Shown here: positions 55,729 to 64,000 of the stretch, piece after piece
How positions within the stretch are numbered: the stretch's first letter is position 1
How the letters are laid out: each line of letters starts with the position of its first letter
Assembly (NCBI RefSeq): GCF_001612885.1
Contig: NZ_BDBH01000013.1
Span: forward strand, 1-64,000
Length of the DNA: 64,000 nucleotides
From: Nocardia harenae NBRC 108248
GTDB taxonomy: Bacteria > Actinomycetota > Actinomycetes > Mycobacteriales > Mycobacteriaceae
Direction of reading: 5' to 3'
The notes under the pieces: generated by a model
What the model saw: the letters and a program-made list of their open reading frames with translations, nothing else
Databases searched by the model: none
Told to the model about the DNA's origin: nothing
Position numbers and translations under genes: made by a program

Positions 55729-56682
55729 TCAGAGCGTATCGGAGTAGTCCGACACCGAGCGCGGAGTTTTCGCGGGCTGTGCGACCGGGGCCGAAGCGTC
55801 CACGCCGGAGGGGCCGTCGATGGCCGAGGCCTCCTCGTCGTCCAGCCCGGCCAGCCCCTCCTCGGACTCGCGCCTGGCCCTGCGGCCGTCGTTGAAGCGG
55901 GAGAGCTGCACCGCGACCTCGAAGAGCACCGTCAGCGCGAGCGCGAGCGCCAGCATGGAGAACGGGTCCTGCGGGGTGACGATGGCGGCGAAGACGAAGA
56001 GCGCGAAGACGATGCCGCGGCGCCAGGCCTTGAGCTTGACGTAGCTGAGCACGCCGACCAGGTTCAGCCCGATGATCAGCAGCGGGAACTCGAAGCTCAC
56101 GCCGAAGATCACCAGCAGCTGGATGATGAAGCCGAAGTACTGCGTACCGCTCAGCGCGGTGATCTGCACATTGTCGCCGATGGTGAGCAGGAAGCCGAGG
56201 GCGTGCGCGACGATCACGTAGGCCAGCACCGCGCCCGCCGCGAAGAGCACGGTGCCGGTCGCGACGAAGCCGACCGCGTAGCGCCGCTCCTTGGCGTACA
56301 GCCCCGGGGTGATGAACGCCCAGATCTGGTAGAGCCAGAACGGCGCGGAGAGCACGATGCCCGCGGTCATGCCGACCTTGAGCCGCAGCATGAACTGCTC
56401 GAACGGCCCGGTGGCGAGCAACCGGCAGGCGCCGTCCGTGGTCAGCGCGGCGCGCGCCTCCGGCGGCAGCGAGCAGTAGGGGCCGCGCAGCAGCTCGCCC
56501 AGGCTCTCCAGCCCGAACACGGAGTGCGAGTACCACAGGAAGCCGATGACGGTGCCGAGCGCGATGGCCGCGATGGCCTTGAGCATGCGGCTGCGCAGTT
56601 CGTGGAGGTGCTCGACCAACGACATGGTGCCGTCGGGGTTCGTCCGGCGTCGGCTGCGCCGCGGATCGAACGGGATTCGCAT
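55729..56682 (-). CDS. tatC: Twin-arginine translocase subunit TatC
   Basis: The 317-residue protein has a basic N-terminus, MSLVEHLHELRSRM near residues 20-33 (conserved TatC Glu), FEQFMLRLKVG near residue 94, and six membrane helices; the C-terminal 60 residues are a polar tail. It recognises twin-arginine signal peptides such as that of the DyP peroxidase in this window. The ATG at 56682 is clear. It is followed by helY with 3 nt between. Confidence 0.95.
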   Translation of the reverse strand: MRIPFDPRRSRRRTNPDGTMSLVEHLHELRSRMLKAIAAIALGTVIGFLWYSHSVFGLESLGELLRGPYCSLPPEARAALTTDGACRLLATGPFEQFMLRLKVGMTAGIVLSAPFWLYQIWAFITPGLYAKERRYAVGFVATGTVLFAAGAVLAYVIVAHALGFLLTIGDNVQITALSGTQYFGFIIQLLVIFGVSFEFPLLIIGLNLVGVLSYVKLKAWRRGIVFALFVFAAIVTPQDPFSMLALALALTVLFEVAVQLSRFNDGRRARRESEEGLAGLDDEEASAIDGPSGVDASAPVAQPAKTPRSVSDYSDTL

Positions 56683-56894
56683 GATCGGTGAGGCCCCTGG
56701 CTGACCGTGCGGCGCGGCACCTGCCGGCTGCGTCGTGGATGCGGAGTGGTGCGAACTGACGGTGCGGACCGCTCGGGCAGCGCGCCCGGTCGCCCGCGAT
56801 GCGACGGCTGCGTACTGCCCGGCCCGGCGCCGCGGCGCGCGATCAGCAGCCGCGGCCCCGAGCGCGCCCGGCGCAGCGGCAGGGCCGCCTCAGC
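56683..56894. other. Gene-free gap between tatA and tatC
   Basis: This 212-nt stretch has no credible gene or strong hairpin. It may hold an internal promoter for tatC-helY. Confidence 0.5.
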
Positions 56895-57164
56895 TCAGAG
56901 CGACTTGGACTGCGTCTTCGGCTCGGTGCTGCCCGGCGCGGGCTGCGGCGCTGCCGCGGGCAGCTGCTGGGCCGGCTCGGCGGCCTGCTGCTGCGGCGCG
57001 GCCTGCTGGCTCCCGCTCTCGTTCTGCATCTGGCTCACCTCGCTCTTGAAGATGCGCAGCGAGCGGCCGAGCCCGCGGGCGGCATCCGGCAAGCGCTTCG
57101 CACCGAAGAACATCACGAAGAGCGCGGCGATGATCAGCCAGTGCCAAATGCTCAGACTGCCCAT
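56895..57164 (-). CDS. tatA: Twin-arginine translocase subunit TatA
   Basis: The 89-residue protein has one N-terminal membrane helix (SIWHWLIIAALFVMFFG), the FFGAKRLPDAARGLG hinge, an amphipathic helix, and a Gln/Ala/Pro-rich tail. TatA makes the translocation pore. Unusually, 212 nt separate it from tatC; I see no gene in that gap. The ATG start is clear. Confidence 0.95.
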   Translation of the reverse strand: MGSLSIWHWLIIAALFVMFFGAKRLPDAARGLGRSLRIFKSEVSQMQNESGSQQAAPQQQAAEPAQQLPAAAPQPAPGSTEPKTQSKSL

Positions 57165-57257
57165 TGTTCTACCTCCCGAAGCTGTGGTAGGTCCGATGCT
57201 ACCGGACCCGGACTACGCCGACCGCGAGTTGCGGTCGGCAAATGAAGGCGACCGCCA

Positions 57258-58238
57258 TCAGATGCCGGAGTCGGCCGGCCCGGCCTCCGCGTACGCGGCC
57301 AGCGCGGTGGCCGAGCGCTCGCGCACGGCGGCGACCAGCTCCGGCGGCCCGAGCGCGGTGACCCCGGCGCCGAAGCCGAGCAGCAGCCGCGCCATCCAGT
57401 CCAGGGTGGCGAAGCGCATGGTGGCCTCCAGCCCGCCGTCGGCGTTCGAGCGCACCCGGTGCATCGGGTACTGGTCGAGCACCCAGGCGTGGTCGGCGCG
57501 GACCAGCAGCCGGGCCAGCGGGACCGAGGGGTCGTCCTGGAAGAGGTCGAGCCCGGCGGCCCGGTCGGTGGCGTCCCGTGGCGGCGCGGCGGGCTCGTCC
57601 AGCTCGGTGGCGCCCTCGATCCGGTCGAACCGGAACAGCCGCACCCCCTCGGCCTGCCTGCACCAGGCCTGCAGGTAGCTGTTGTCGTCCACCAGGACGA
57701 TCCGGATCGGGTCGACCACTCGCTCGGCGACCTCGTCCCGGCTGGCCGAGTAGTAGACCAGCCGCAGCGCGTGGCCGTCGGCCAGCGCCGCCCGCACGGT
57801 GGCGACCTCCGGGGGCTCCACCGGCGGCTCGGCGCCGGGCAGCACCGACGGCGCGGGCGCCGCGCCGGTGATAGCCGCCTCCAGCTTGGCGATGGCGGCG
57901 TAGGCGGCGCTCGGGTCGACCATGCCCGGCATGTCCACGATGGAGCGCAGCGCCACCAGCAGCGCGGTGGCCTCGGTGGAGGTCAGCCGGAGCGGGCGGT
58001 CCATGCCCGCGGAGAAGGTGACCTCGATGCTCTCCTCGGAGAAGGAGAGGTCGATCAGATCGCCGGGGCCGTAGCCGGGCAGCCCGCACATCCAGAGCTG
58101 GTTCAGGTCGCTCATCAGCTGCTTGGTGGTGACGCCGAGGTCGGCGGCGGCCTCGGCCGCGCTGATACCCGGATTGGCGATCAGGTACGGCACCATGTTC
58201 AGCAGCCGGGCCAGCCGCACGGAGAGCCTGCTGGTCAC
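57258..58238 (-). CDS. pafC: WYL-domain regulator PafC
   Basis: The 326-residue protein has an N-terminal HTH (LLNMVPYLIANPGISAAEAAADLGVT, residues about 12-37) and a WYL domain (LRLVYYSASRDEVAERVVDPIRI near residue 157). PafB and PafC act together to switch on DNA-damage genes in mycobacteria. The GTG start overlaps the pafB stop by 4 nt (58235-58238), so the pair is made together. Confidence 0.94.
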   Translation of the reverse strand: MTSRLSVRLARLLNMVPYLIANPGISAAEAAADLGVTTKQLMSDLNQLWMCGLPGYGPGDLIDLSFSEESIEVTFSAGMDRPLRLTSTEATALLVALRSIVDMPGMVDPSAAYAAIAKLEAAITGAAPAPSVLPGAEPPVEPPEVATVRAALADGHALRLVYYSASRDEVAERVVDPIRIVLVDDNSYLQAWCRQAEGVRLFRFDRIEGATELDEPAAPPRDATDRAAGLDLFQDDPSVPLARLLVRADHAWVLDQYPMHRVRSNADGGLEATMRFATLDWMARLLLGFGAGVTALGPPELVAAVRERSATALAAYAEAGPADSGI

Positions 58239-59230
58239 AGCGGTACCTCGGTGCGGTCGAGGACCGAGCGGAGCCGGGCGACCACATCGGTGCGCAGCTC
58301 CTCCGGGTCGAGGACGAGCGCGTCCGCGCCGAGCCCGGTGATCAGCCTGGCCAGCCAGCCCAGCGAGCGCACCGGCAGCTCGATCACCGCACCGGAGCGG
58401 CCCGCGAGCACCTTGCTCCCGGTGACGGTGCCGCGCCTGCGCAGCTCGCGGCCGCGGCCGTCGGCCACCCACACCGTCGCGGTGCCGACCACCGGGGCGT
58501 CCTCGGTGACCCGGCCGACCACCTCGCGCAGGTCGACCCCGTCCGGTTTGCGTACGGTGTTCTCCGCGCCGTAGGCGGTGATGTCCTCGCCGATCCGGGA
58601 GAGCCGGAAGGTGCGAACGGCGTCCCGGTCGCGGTCGTGCCCGACCAGGTACCAGCGGCCCCGGTGGGTGACGACGCCCCACGGCTCGACATCGCGCATG
58701 AGGTAGGGGGCGTTCATCTGGGCCCGGTGCTCGAAGCGCACCGCGCGCCCGGCGTCCACCGCGGCGAGCAGCTTGTTCAGCACCGGCTCCGAGCCGCGGG
58801 TGCGGGCGGGGACGGCCGGCACCGAGGCGATGGCGGCGTCGGTCTCGACGTGCACCCCGGCCGCGCGCAGCTTGAGCAGCGCGCCATCGGCCGCGGCGGC
58901 GAGCTCCGGCGACTCCCACATCTGCACGGCGACCGCGACGGCCGCCGCCTCCTCACTGGTGAGGTCGATCTCGGGAAGCTCGTAGGCATCGCGATTGATC
59001 CGGTACCCCTCCACCGAGGTGAACCGGCCGACCGGCCCGACCTCGAGCGGGATGCCGAGATCGCGCAGCTCGTTCTTGTCCCGCTCGAACATCCGGCTGA
59101 ACGCTTCGTCGCTGGCCGAGTCCTCGTACCCGGCGACGCTCGTCCTGATCCGCTCGGCGGTGAGGAACTGCCTGGTCGACAGCAACGCGATGACCAGATT
59201 CATCAGCCGTTCGACCTTGGATATCGCCAC
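58235..59230 (-). CDS. pafB: WYL-domain regulator PafB
   Basis: The 331-residue protein has an N-terminal HTH (SKVERLMNLVIALLSTRQFLTAERI) and a WYL domain (VRFEHRAQMNAPYLMRDVEPWGVVTHRGRWYLVGHD split over residues about 165-200). It partners PafC in the RecA-independent DNA-damage response. The GTG at 59230 lies 24 nt after the pafA stop; pafA, pafB and pafC form one operon. Confidence 0.95.
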   Translation of the reverse strand: MAISKVERLMNLVIALLSTRQFLTAERIRTSVAGYEDSASDEAFSRMFERDKNELRDLGIPLEVGPVGRFTSVEGYRINRDAYELPEIDLTSEEAAAVAVAVQMWESPELAAAADGALLKLRAAGVHVETDAAIASVPAVPARTRGSEPVLNKLLAAVDAGRAVRFEHRAQMNAPYLMRDVEPWGVVTHRGRWYLVGHDRDRDAVRTFRLSRIGEDITAYGAENTVRKPDGVDLREVVGRVTEDAPVVGTATVWVADGRGRELRRRGTVTGSKVLAGRSGAVIELPVRSLGWLARLITGLGADALVLDPEELRTDVVARLRSVLDRTEVPL

Positions 59231-59254
59231 CCGATAGAGGGTAATCGACGCCCG

Positions 59255-60613
59255 TCACATGGATGCGATGAGCCGATCCACGCGCTCGTCCACCGAGCGG
59301 AACGGATCCTTGCACAGCACGGTGCGCTGGGCCTGGTCGTTCAGCTTGAGGTGCACCCAGTCGACGGTGAAGTCGCGCCCGGCCTCCTGGGCGGCGGTGA
59401 TGAAATCGCCGCGCAGCTTGGCCCGCGTGGTCTGCGGCGGGGTGTCCACCGCGGCGTCCACCGCGTCGTCCTCGGTGACCCGCTTGGCCAGCCCCTTGCG
59501 CTGCAGCAGGTCGAAGACGCCGCGGCCACGCTTGATGTCGTGGTAGGCGAGGTCCAGCTGGGCGATCTTGGGGTCGGAGAGCTCCATGCTGTAGCGGTCC
59601 TGGTAGCGCTGGAAGAGCTTGCGCTTGATCACCCAGTCGATCTCGGTGTCGACCTTGGCGAAATCCTGCGCCTCGACCGCGTCCAGGGTGCGGCCCCAGA
59701 GGTCGACCACCTGGTCCACCTGCGGGTCGCGATCGCGGTTGCGCAGGTGCTCGACGGCGCGGGCGTAGTACTCGCGCTGGATGTCGAGCGCGCTGGCCTG
59801 CCTGCCGCCTGCCAGCCGCACCGGCCGGCGGCCGGTCAGATCGTGGCTGACCTCGCGGATGGCGCGAATCGGATTGTCCAGGGCGAAGTCACGGAAGGAG
59901 ACGCCTGCCTCGATCATCTCCAGCACCAGCGCGGCGGTGCCGACCTTGAGCATGGTCGTGGTCTCGGCCATGTTCGAGTCGCCCACGATGACGTGCAGCC
60001 TGCGGTACTTCTCCGCGTCGGCGTGCGGCTCGTCGCGGGTGTTGATGATCGGGCGCGAGCGGGTGGTCGCCGAGGAGACGCCCTCCCAGATGTGCTCGGC
60101 GCGCTGCGACAGGCAGAAGGTGGCCGCCTTCGGCGTCTGCAGCACCTTGCCGGCGCCGCAGATCAGCTGCCTGGTGACGAGGAAGGGGAGCAGCACGTCG
60201 GAGATCCGGGAGAACTCGCCTGCCCGCACCACGAGGAAGTTCTCGTGGCAGCCGTAGGAGTTGCCCGCGGAGTCGGTGTTGTTCTTGAACAGGTAGATGT
60301 CACCGCCGATGCCCTCCTCGGCGAGCCGCTGCTCGGCGTCGATGAGCAGGTCCTCCAGCACCCGCTCGCCTGCCCGGTCGTGCGTCACCAGCTGGACGAG
60401 GCTGTCGCACTCGGCGGTGGCGTACTCCGGGTGCGACCCGACGTCGAGATAGAGCCGCGCGCCGTTGCGGAGGAACACATTGGAACTCCGGCCCCAGGAA
60501 ACCACCCGGCGGAACAGGTACCGAGCCACTTCGTCGGGGGACAGCCGACGGTGACCGTGGAAGGTGCACGTGACACCGAACTCGGTCTCGATCCCCAATA
60601 TTCGTCGCTGCAC
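59255..60613 (-). CDS. pafA: Pup ligase PafA
   Basis: The 452-residue length is that of M. tuberculosis PafA. It has RRILGIETEFGV at the N-terminus (catalytic/metal Glu), ARLYLDVGSHPEYATAECD near residue 52 (active Asp), and INTRDEPHADAEKYRRLHVIVGDSNM near residue 190. PafA joins the C-terminal Glu of Pup to lysines of target proteins with ATP. The GTG at 60613 is used; the frame is open slightly further upstream. Dop, a paralogue, lies 2.3 kb away. Confidence 0.97.
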   Translation of the reverse strand: MQRRILGIETEFGVTCTFHGHRRLSPDEVARYLFRRVVSWGRSSNVFLRNGARLYLDVGSHPEYATAECDSLVQLVTHDRAGERVLEDLLIDAEQRLAEEGIGGDIYLFKNNTDSAGNSYGCHENFLVVRAGEFSRISDVLLPFLVTRQLICGAGKVLQTPKAATFCLSQRAEHIWEGVSSATTRSRPIINTRDEPHADAEKYRRLHVIVGDSNMAETTTMLKVGTAALVLEMIEAGVSFRDFALDNPIRAIREVSHDLTGRRPVRLAGGRQASALDIQREYYARAVEHLRNRDRDPQVDQVVDLWGRTLDAVEAQDFAKVDTEIDWVIKRKLFQRYQDRYSMELSDPKIAQLDLAYHDIKRGRGVFDLLQRKGLAKRVTEDDAVDAAVDTPPQTTRAKLRGDFITAAQEAGRDFTVDWVHLKLNDQAQRTVLCKDPFRSVDERVDRLIASM

Positions 60614-60977
60614 CCCATCGACATTACAGCGCTTTGTGCCGGTGGCGGGGTTGTCGGGAGAAGCCCGTTGCCTACGTTCTCGCAACGATGCCGGGTGCGG
60701 GCCGGGGAAACAACGCCCCGCGGCCGCCGCGACACAAAGAATTTCCGGTACGGAAATGCGTCACTGCCGCGCCCGGCACGCCCCCGTGTCGCGGCCCGGC
60801 TCGGCGCTGGGGGGAGGCATGTGGCACTGCCCCCATGGCTGCCGTTCTGCGTGGCGCTCGGCTGTCCGGTGTGCTGCACGGCGCGACGCGGGCCGCGCTC
60901 AGCGGAGTGGCGGCCCGGCGGGTCATCGGTGGCGAGCGGACCTTCGGGGACGCACCGTGCGGTGCGTCCCCGAACGG
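60614..60977. other. Gene-free gap between prcA and pafA
   Basis: This 364-nt region separates the prcA stop from the pafA start. It has no convincing gene. It holds the prcA-side hairpin (60943-60974), a lower-GC stretch at about 60735-60760 (ACACAAAGAATTTCCGG), and presumably the pafA promoter. Confidence 0.7.
60943..60974 (-). terminator. Terminator of the pup-prcBA operon
   Basis: A perfect 14-bp stem (60943-60956 with 60961-60974) with a 4-nt GTGC loop begins 3 nt after the prcA stop on the minus strand. Confidence 0.85.
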
Positions 60978-61748
60978 TCACGAGGGCGAGCCGTTGCCCT
61001 CGGCAGGCTTCTCGTCCCCGTCGGAAGCGGATTCCGCGGTGGCGGAGAGCAGCTCCTGCAGCGCCGCGTCGGCGATCCGCCGGAAGGTGCGGCGCGGCCG
61101 CGCCTGCTCCAGACTGGCGACCTCGAGCGAGCTGACGCCGAGCACCCGCTTCTCCTTGTCGGCGCCCTCCGGCTGCCCGGACTGCAGCGCGTTCACCGCG
61201 ATCCGGACAGCGGTCGCCAGGTCGAGCCCGGCCCGGTAGGACTCCTTGAGCGCGCTGACGATCGGCTCGGTGGTGCCGCCCATCACGACGAACTCGCGCT
61301 CGTCGACGATCGACCCGTCGAAGGTGACCCGGTAGAGCACCGACTGCGGGTGCTGCTCCGGGTAGCCCACCTCGGCCACGCACAGCTCGACCTCGTAGGG
61401 CTTGAGCTGATCGGTGAAGATGGTGCCGAGCGCCTGCGCGTAGGCATTCGCCAGCGCCCGGCCGGTGACGTCGCGCCGGTCGTACTGGTAGCCGCGTACA
61501 TCGGCCTGCAGGATGCCCGCCCGCCGCAGGTTCTCGAACTCGTTGTACCGCCCGACGGCCGCGAAGCCGATCCGGTCGTACAGCTCGCTGACCTTGTGCA
61601 ACGTGGCGGAGGGGTTCTCCGCGACGAAGAGCACGCCCTTGTCGTAGACCAGCACGACGACGCTGCGGCCGCGGGCGATGCCCTTGCGCGCCAGCTCGGT
61701 CTTGTCCCGGACGATCTGTTCCGCGGAGGCGTAATACGGCAGGGTCAT
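60978..61748 (-). CDS. prcA: Proteasome alpha subunit
   Basis: The 256-residue protein has the alpha-type N-terminus (YYASAEQIVRDKTELARKGIARGRSVVVL) that forms the gated outer ring, and lacks a catalytic Thr. LFVAENPSATLHKVSELYDRIGFAA near residue 42 is characteristic. The C-terminus is acidic and Ser/Glu-rich. It overlaps prcB by ATGA (61745-61748). Its 3' end is followed by a strong hairpin. Confidence 0.97.
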   Translation of the reverse strand: MTLPYYASAEQIVRDKTELARKGIARGRSVVVLVYDKGVLFVAENPSATLHKVSELYDRIGFAAVGRYNEFENLRRAGILQADVRGYQYDRRDVTGRALANAYAQALGTIFTDQLKPYEVELCVAEVGYPEQHPQSVLYRVTFDGSIVDEREFVVMGGTTEPIVSALKESYRAGLDLATAVRIAVNALQSGQPEGADKEKRVLGVSSLEVASLEQARPRRTFRRIADAALQELLSATAESASDGDEKPAEGNGSPS

Positions 61749-62662
61749 GCCCCGGAGCTCCCTTCCCCGGCACCGCGGCCGGCCCCGTCCTCGATCGCGG
61801 CCCGGCCCGCGACCGCCTCGGCGGCCTCCCGGTCGGTGACGATCGCCCTGGTGATCTCGGCCAGCCGTTCCTCGGTCACCTCGACGGCGCCATCGGCGTC
61901 GATCACGACCGCGGTCGGGAAGATGCCGCGGATGAGATCGGGGCCGCCGGTGGCGGTGTCGTCGTCGGCGGCGTCGAAGAGCGCCTCCACCGCGATGCGC
62001 AGCGCCCGCGCCTGGTCGATGCCCTTGGCGTACAGCTTCTTCAGCGACGACTTGGCGAAGGTGGAGCCGGAGCCGACGGCGGCGTAGCCGAAGCGCTCGT
62101 CGCTGCGCCCGCCGACCACGTCGTAGGAGACGATGCGGCCTGCCCGGTCGGCGTCGGTGGCGTGCTCGTCGAAGCCGACCAGCATCGGCACCACCGCGAG
62201 CCCCTGCATGGCGGCGGGCAGATTCTCCCGCACCATCTTGGAGAGCTTGTTGGCCTTGCCGTCGAAGGTGAGCGAGACGCCCTCGAGCTTCTCGTAGTGC
62301 TCCAGCTCGACGGCGAAGATGCGCACCATCTCGACCGCGAGCCCCGCGGTGCCCGCGATCCCGGCCGCCGAGAACGAGTCGGTGATGTGCACCTTCTCGA
62401 TGTCCCGGCTGGCCAGCAGGTTGCCCATGGTGGCCCTGCGGTCGCCCGCGATGAGCACACCGCCGCGGAAGCTGACCGCGACGATGGTGGTGCCGTGCGG
62501 GGCGAGCTCCGACGCGCCGGTGCCACCGGCACGGCCGGTGGCACCGGTGGACGCGGTGAAGCCGTTGCCCGGCAGCAGCTCCGGTGCGGTCGCGCGCAGA
62601 TGGTCGGTGAACGATGAAGTCACGTATCCGAGCTGGAGCCGTGACGGATCACCTGCGGTCAC
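61745..62662 (-). CDS. prcB: Proteasome beta subunit
   Basis: The 305-residue precursor should be cut before Thr58 (APHG/TTIVAVSF), leaving a catalytic N-terminal Thr; the 57-residue propeptide matches M. tuberculosis. GGVLIAGDRRATMGN follows (Asp and Lys/Arg of the site). The GTG start overlaps the pup stop by 4 nt, and the stop overlaps prcA, so pup, prcB and prcA are co-translated. The C-terminus has an acidic/Gly-rich tail. Confidence 0.97.
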   Translation of the reverse strand: MTAGDPSRLQLGYVTSSFTDHLRATAPELLPGNGFTASTGATGRAGGTGASELAPHGTTIVAVSFRGGVLIAGDRRATMGNLLASRDIEKVHITDSFSAAGIAGTAGLAVEMVRIFAVELEHYEKLEGVSLTFDGKANKLSKMVRENLPAAMQGLAVVPMLVGFDEHATDADRAGRIVSYDVVGGRSDERFGYAAVGSGSTFAKSSLKKLYAKGIDQARALRIAVEALFDAADDDTATGGPDLIRGIFPTAVVIDADGAVEVTEERLAEITRAIVTDREAAEAVAGRAAIEDGAGRGAGEGSSGA

Positions 62663-62853
62663 TGGCCACCTTTCTGCACGTAGGCGCGGACGAAGTCCTC
62701 GGCGTTCTCCTCGAGCACGTCGTCGATCTCGTCCAACAGGTCGTCGGTCTCCTCCGCGAGCTTCTCGCGACGCTCCTGGCCCGCGGCGTCGACGCCGTCC
62801 GGGCCCTCGTCCTCGCCGCCGCCCCCGGCGCGCTTGGTCTGCTCTTGTGCCAT
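62659..62853 (-). CDS. pup: Prokaryotic ubiquitin-like protein Pup
   Basis: The 64-residue protein is largely disordered and acidic, with a central coiled-coil (EERREKLAEETDDLLDEIDDVLEE-like, residues about 28-50) that binds Mpa/ARC, and it ends YVQKGGQ. The final Gln is deamidated to Glu by Dop before ligation by PafA. Its stop overlaps the prcB start (GTGA). It lies between dop and prcB, as in all pupylation loci of this group. Confidence 0.97.
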   Translation of the reverse strand: MAQEQTKRAGGGGEDEGPDGVDAAGQERREKLAEETDDLLDEIDDVLEENAEDFVRAYVQKGGQ

Positions 62854-62957
62854 GGCAGCCGACCTCCCTCTTCCTCGTCACGGCCGAAGCCGCCTCCGCA
62901 CTGTGCGTGCGCGTGTCTCAACACTACCCAGCCCCGCCGACAGCAGGGACCTTTTAC

Positions 62958-64000
62958 CTACGTGGTGAGCTGTTCCACGAGGTCGGCGGCGGTCTCCACG
63001 CCGTCGAGCAGCTTCCCGACGTGCGCCTTCGTCCCGCGCCGCGGCTCCAGCGTCGGGATCCGGACCAGCGAGTCGCCGCCCAGGTCGAAGATCACCGAAT
63101 CCCAGCTCGCGGCCGCGATATCGGCGCCGAACCGGCGCAGGCACTCGCCACGGAAGTAGGCGCGGGTGTCGGTCGGCGGCTCGGTCATCGCCGCCAGTAC
63201 CTGCTGCTCGGTGACCAGGCGCTTCATCGAGCCGCGGGCAACCAGCCGGTTGTACAGCCCCTTGTCCAGCCGGACGTCGGAGTACTGCAGGTCCATCAGG
63301 TGCAGCTTGGGCGCGGCCCAGCCCAGCCCCTCGCGGCTGCGCATGCCCTCCAGCAGCCGCAGCTTGGCCGGCCAGTCCAGCAGGCCGGCGCATTCCATCG
63401 GGTCGCGCTCCAGCAGATCGAGCACCATGGCCCAGTTCTCCAGGATGTCGCGCACCCGGGGGTCGTCGTCGCCGGTGTGGTCGACGAAGGCCGAGACCCG
63501 GTCCAGGTAGATGCGCTGCAGCGCGAGGCCGGTGAGCTCGCGGCCGTCCTGCAGCGCGACGGTGGCGCGCAGCGTCGGGTCGTGGCTGATGGTGTGCACG
63601 GCGGTCACCGGGCGGGCCAGCTGCAGGTCGGAGAGGTCGGCGCCGCTCTCGATCAGGTCGAGGACCAGGGCGGTGGTGCCGACCTTCAAGTACGTGGACA
63701 TCTCGGCCAGGTTGGCATCGCCGATGATGACGTGGAGCCGGCGGTACTTGTCGGCGTCGGCGTGCGGCTCGTCGCGGGTGTTGATGATGCCGCGCTTGAG
63801 CGTGGTCTCCAGCCCCACCTCGACCTCGATGTAGTCGGCGCGCTGGGAGAGCTGGAACCCGGCCTGGTCGCCGGACTGGCCGAGGCCGACCCGCCCCGAC
63901 CCGGAGACCACCTGCCGGGAGACGAAGAACGGGGTGAGCCCCACGATGATCTGGTTGAACGGGGTGGCCCGGTTCATCAGGTAGTTCTCGTGGGTGCCGT
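62958..64000 (-). CDS. dop: Pup deamidase/depupylase Dop (partial, cut at right edge)
   Basis: The C-terminal about 347 residues are present; the N-terminus is beyond the window. Near the edge GTHENYLMNRATPF (beginning within the last bases) and later RGIINTRDEPHADADKYRRLHVIIGDANLAEMS (residues split) match Dop rather than PafA. Dop deamidates Pup and removes it from targets. The stop lies 104 nt upstream of pup. Confidence 0.95.
   Translation of the reverse strand, partial: GTHENYLMNRATPFNQIIVGLTPFFVSRQVVSGSGRVGLGQSGDQAGFQLSQRADYIEVEVGLETTLKRGIINTRDEPHADADKYRRLHVIIGDANLAEMSTYLKVGTTALVLDLIESGADLSDLQLARPVTAVHTISHDPTLRATVALQDGRELTGLALQRIYLDRVSAFVDHTGDDDPRVRDILENWAMVLDLLERDPMECAGLLDWPAKLRLLEGMRSREGLGWAAPKLHLMDLQYSDVRLDKGLYNRLVARGSMKRLVTEQQVLAAMTEPPTDTRAYFRGECLRRFGADIAAASWDSVIFDLGGDSLVRIPTLEPRRGTKAHVGKLLDGVETAADLVEQLTT

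Noticed and set aside
52603..56691. A 1362-codon plus-strand open frame opposite helY and tatC
   Set aside because: No recognisable domain; helY and tatC on the minus strand are clear, so this is a shadow frame.

Overview
The window is very GC-rich (roughly 70-75% by eye) and uses GTG starts and GTGA/ATGA overlaps freely. It carries a Pup-proteasome locus (dop, pup, prcB, prcA, pafA, pafB, pafC) followed by tatA, tatC and helY, plus rbpA and F420-type oxidoreductases. Much of the gene order matches Mycobacterium tuberculosis Rv2050-Rv2112c as I remember it. The source is therefore most likely a mycolic-acid actinomycete (Mycobacteriales), with Nocardia or a close relative as the best guess.

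Layout. 0.1-7 kb: an SGNH hydrolase, a metal/haem set (membrane protein, PCu(A)C copper chaperone lipoprotein, Tat-exported DyP peroxidase), two membrane proteins, a family-9 glycosyltransferase, an ArsR regulator, an M23 peptidase and a small Cys-rich protein. 7.2-7.6 kb: rbpA with a very strong terminator, then a DMP19-like gene. 8.1-23.5 kb, minus strand: an accessory block made of one 4526-residue, four-module NRPS translationally coupled to an ABC-2 (DrrAB-like) exporter. 23.9-27.7 kb: lnt, an amidohydrolase and fxsA. 27.7-37.9 kb: a DesK/DesR-like two-component system, a TauE/SafE carrier, a TetR regulator, tldD-tldE, a PPOX-fold enzyme, a PadR/VOC divergent pair, a DHFR-like reductase, and a methionine aminopeptidase/XRE divergent pair. 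37.9-48.4 kb: cobalamin genes cobN (with a cobalamin riboswitch), cobG, cobH, cobIJ, a PadR regulator, cobK and cobL. 48.6-52.9 kb: a DprE2-like SDR, an Rv2074-like F420 enzyme, an M24 peptidase, a 5'-3' exonuclease and a Gln-rich DUF4333 membrane protein. 53.0-64.0 kb: helY, tatC, tatA, pafC, pafB, pafA, prcA, prcB, pup and dop, with dop cut by the window edge.

The most distinctive part is the NRPS-exporter block. It lies between rbpA and lnt, neighbours in M. tuberculosis. Module 1 looks like the enterobactin synthase EntF: it has a starter-type C domain and the serine code DVWHFSLVDK. Modules 2-4 carry near-identical codes that I cannot assign. There is no epimerase domain, no MbtH gene and no starter-acid gene in the window. 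The expected product is a serine-led, possibly N-acylated tetrapeptide released by an EntF-type thioesterase and exported by the ABC pair. This is inference.

Second in interest are regulatory DNA elements readable by eye: three copies of GGTATTnnAATACC between map and an XRE gene, a 20-bp near-palindrome between padR and a VOC gene, a palindrome at the arsR start, a short palindrome before tldD, and a compact cobalamin riboswitch ahead of cobN. cobK appears to start at CTG. cobM is missing from its usual place.
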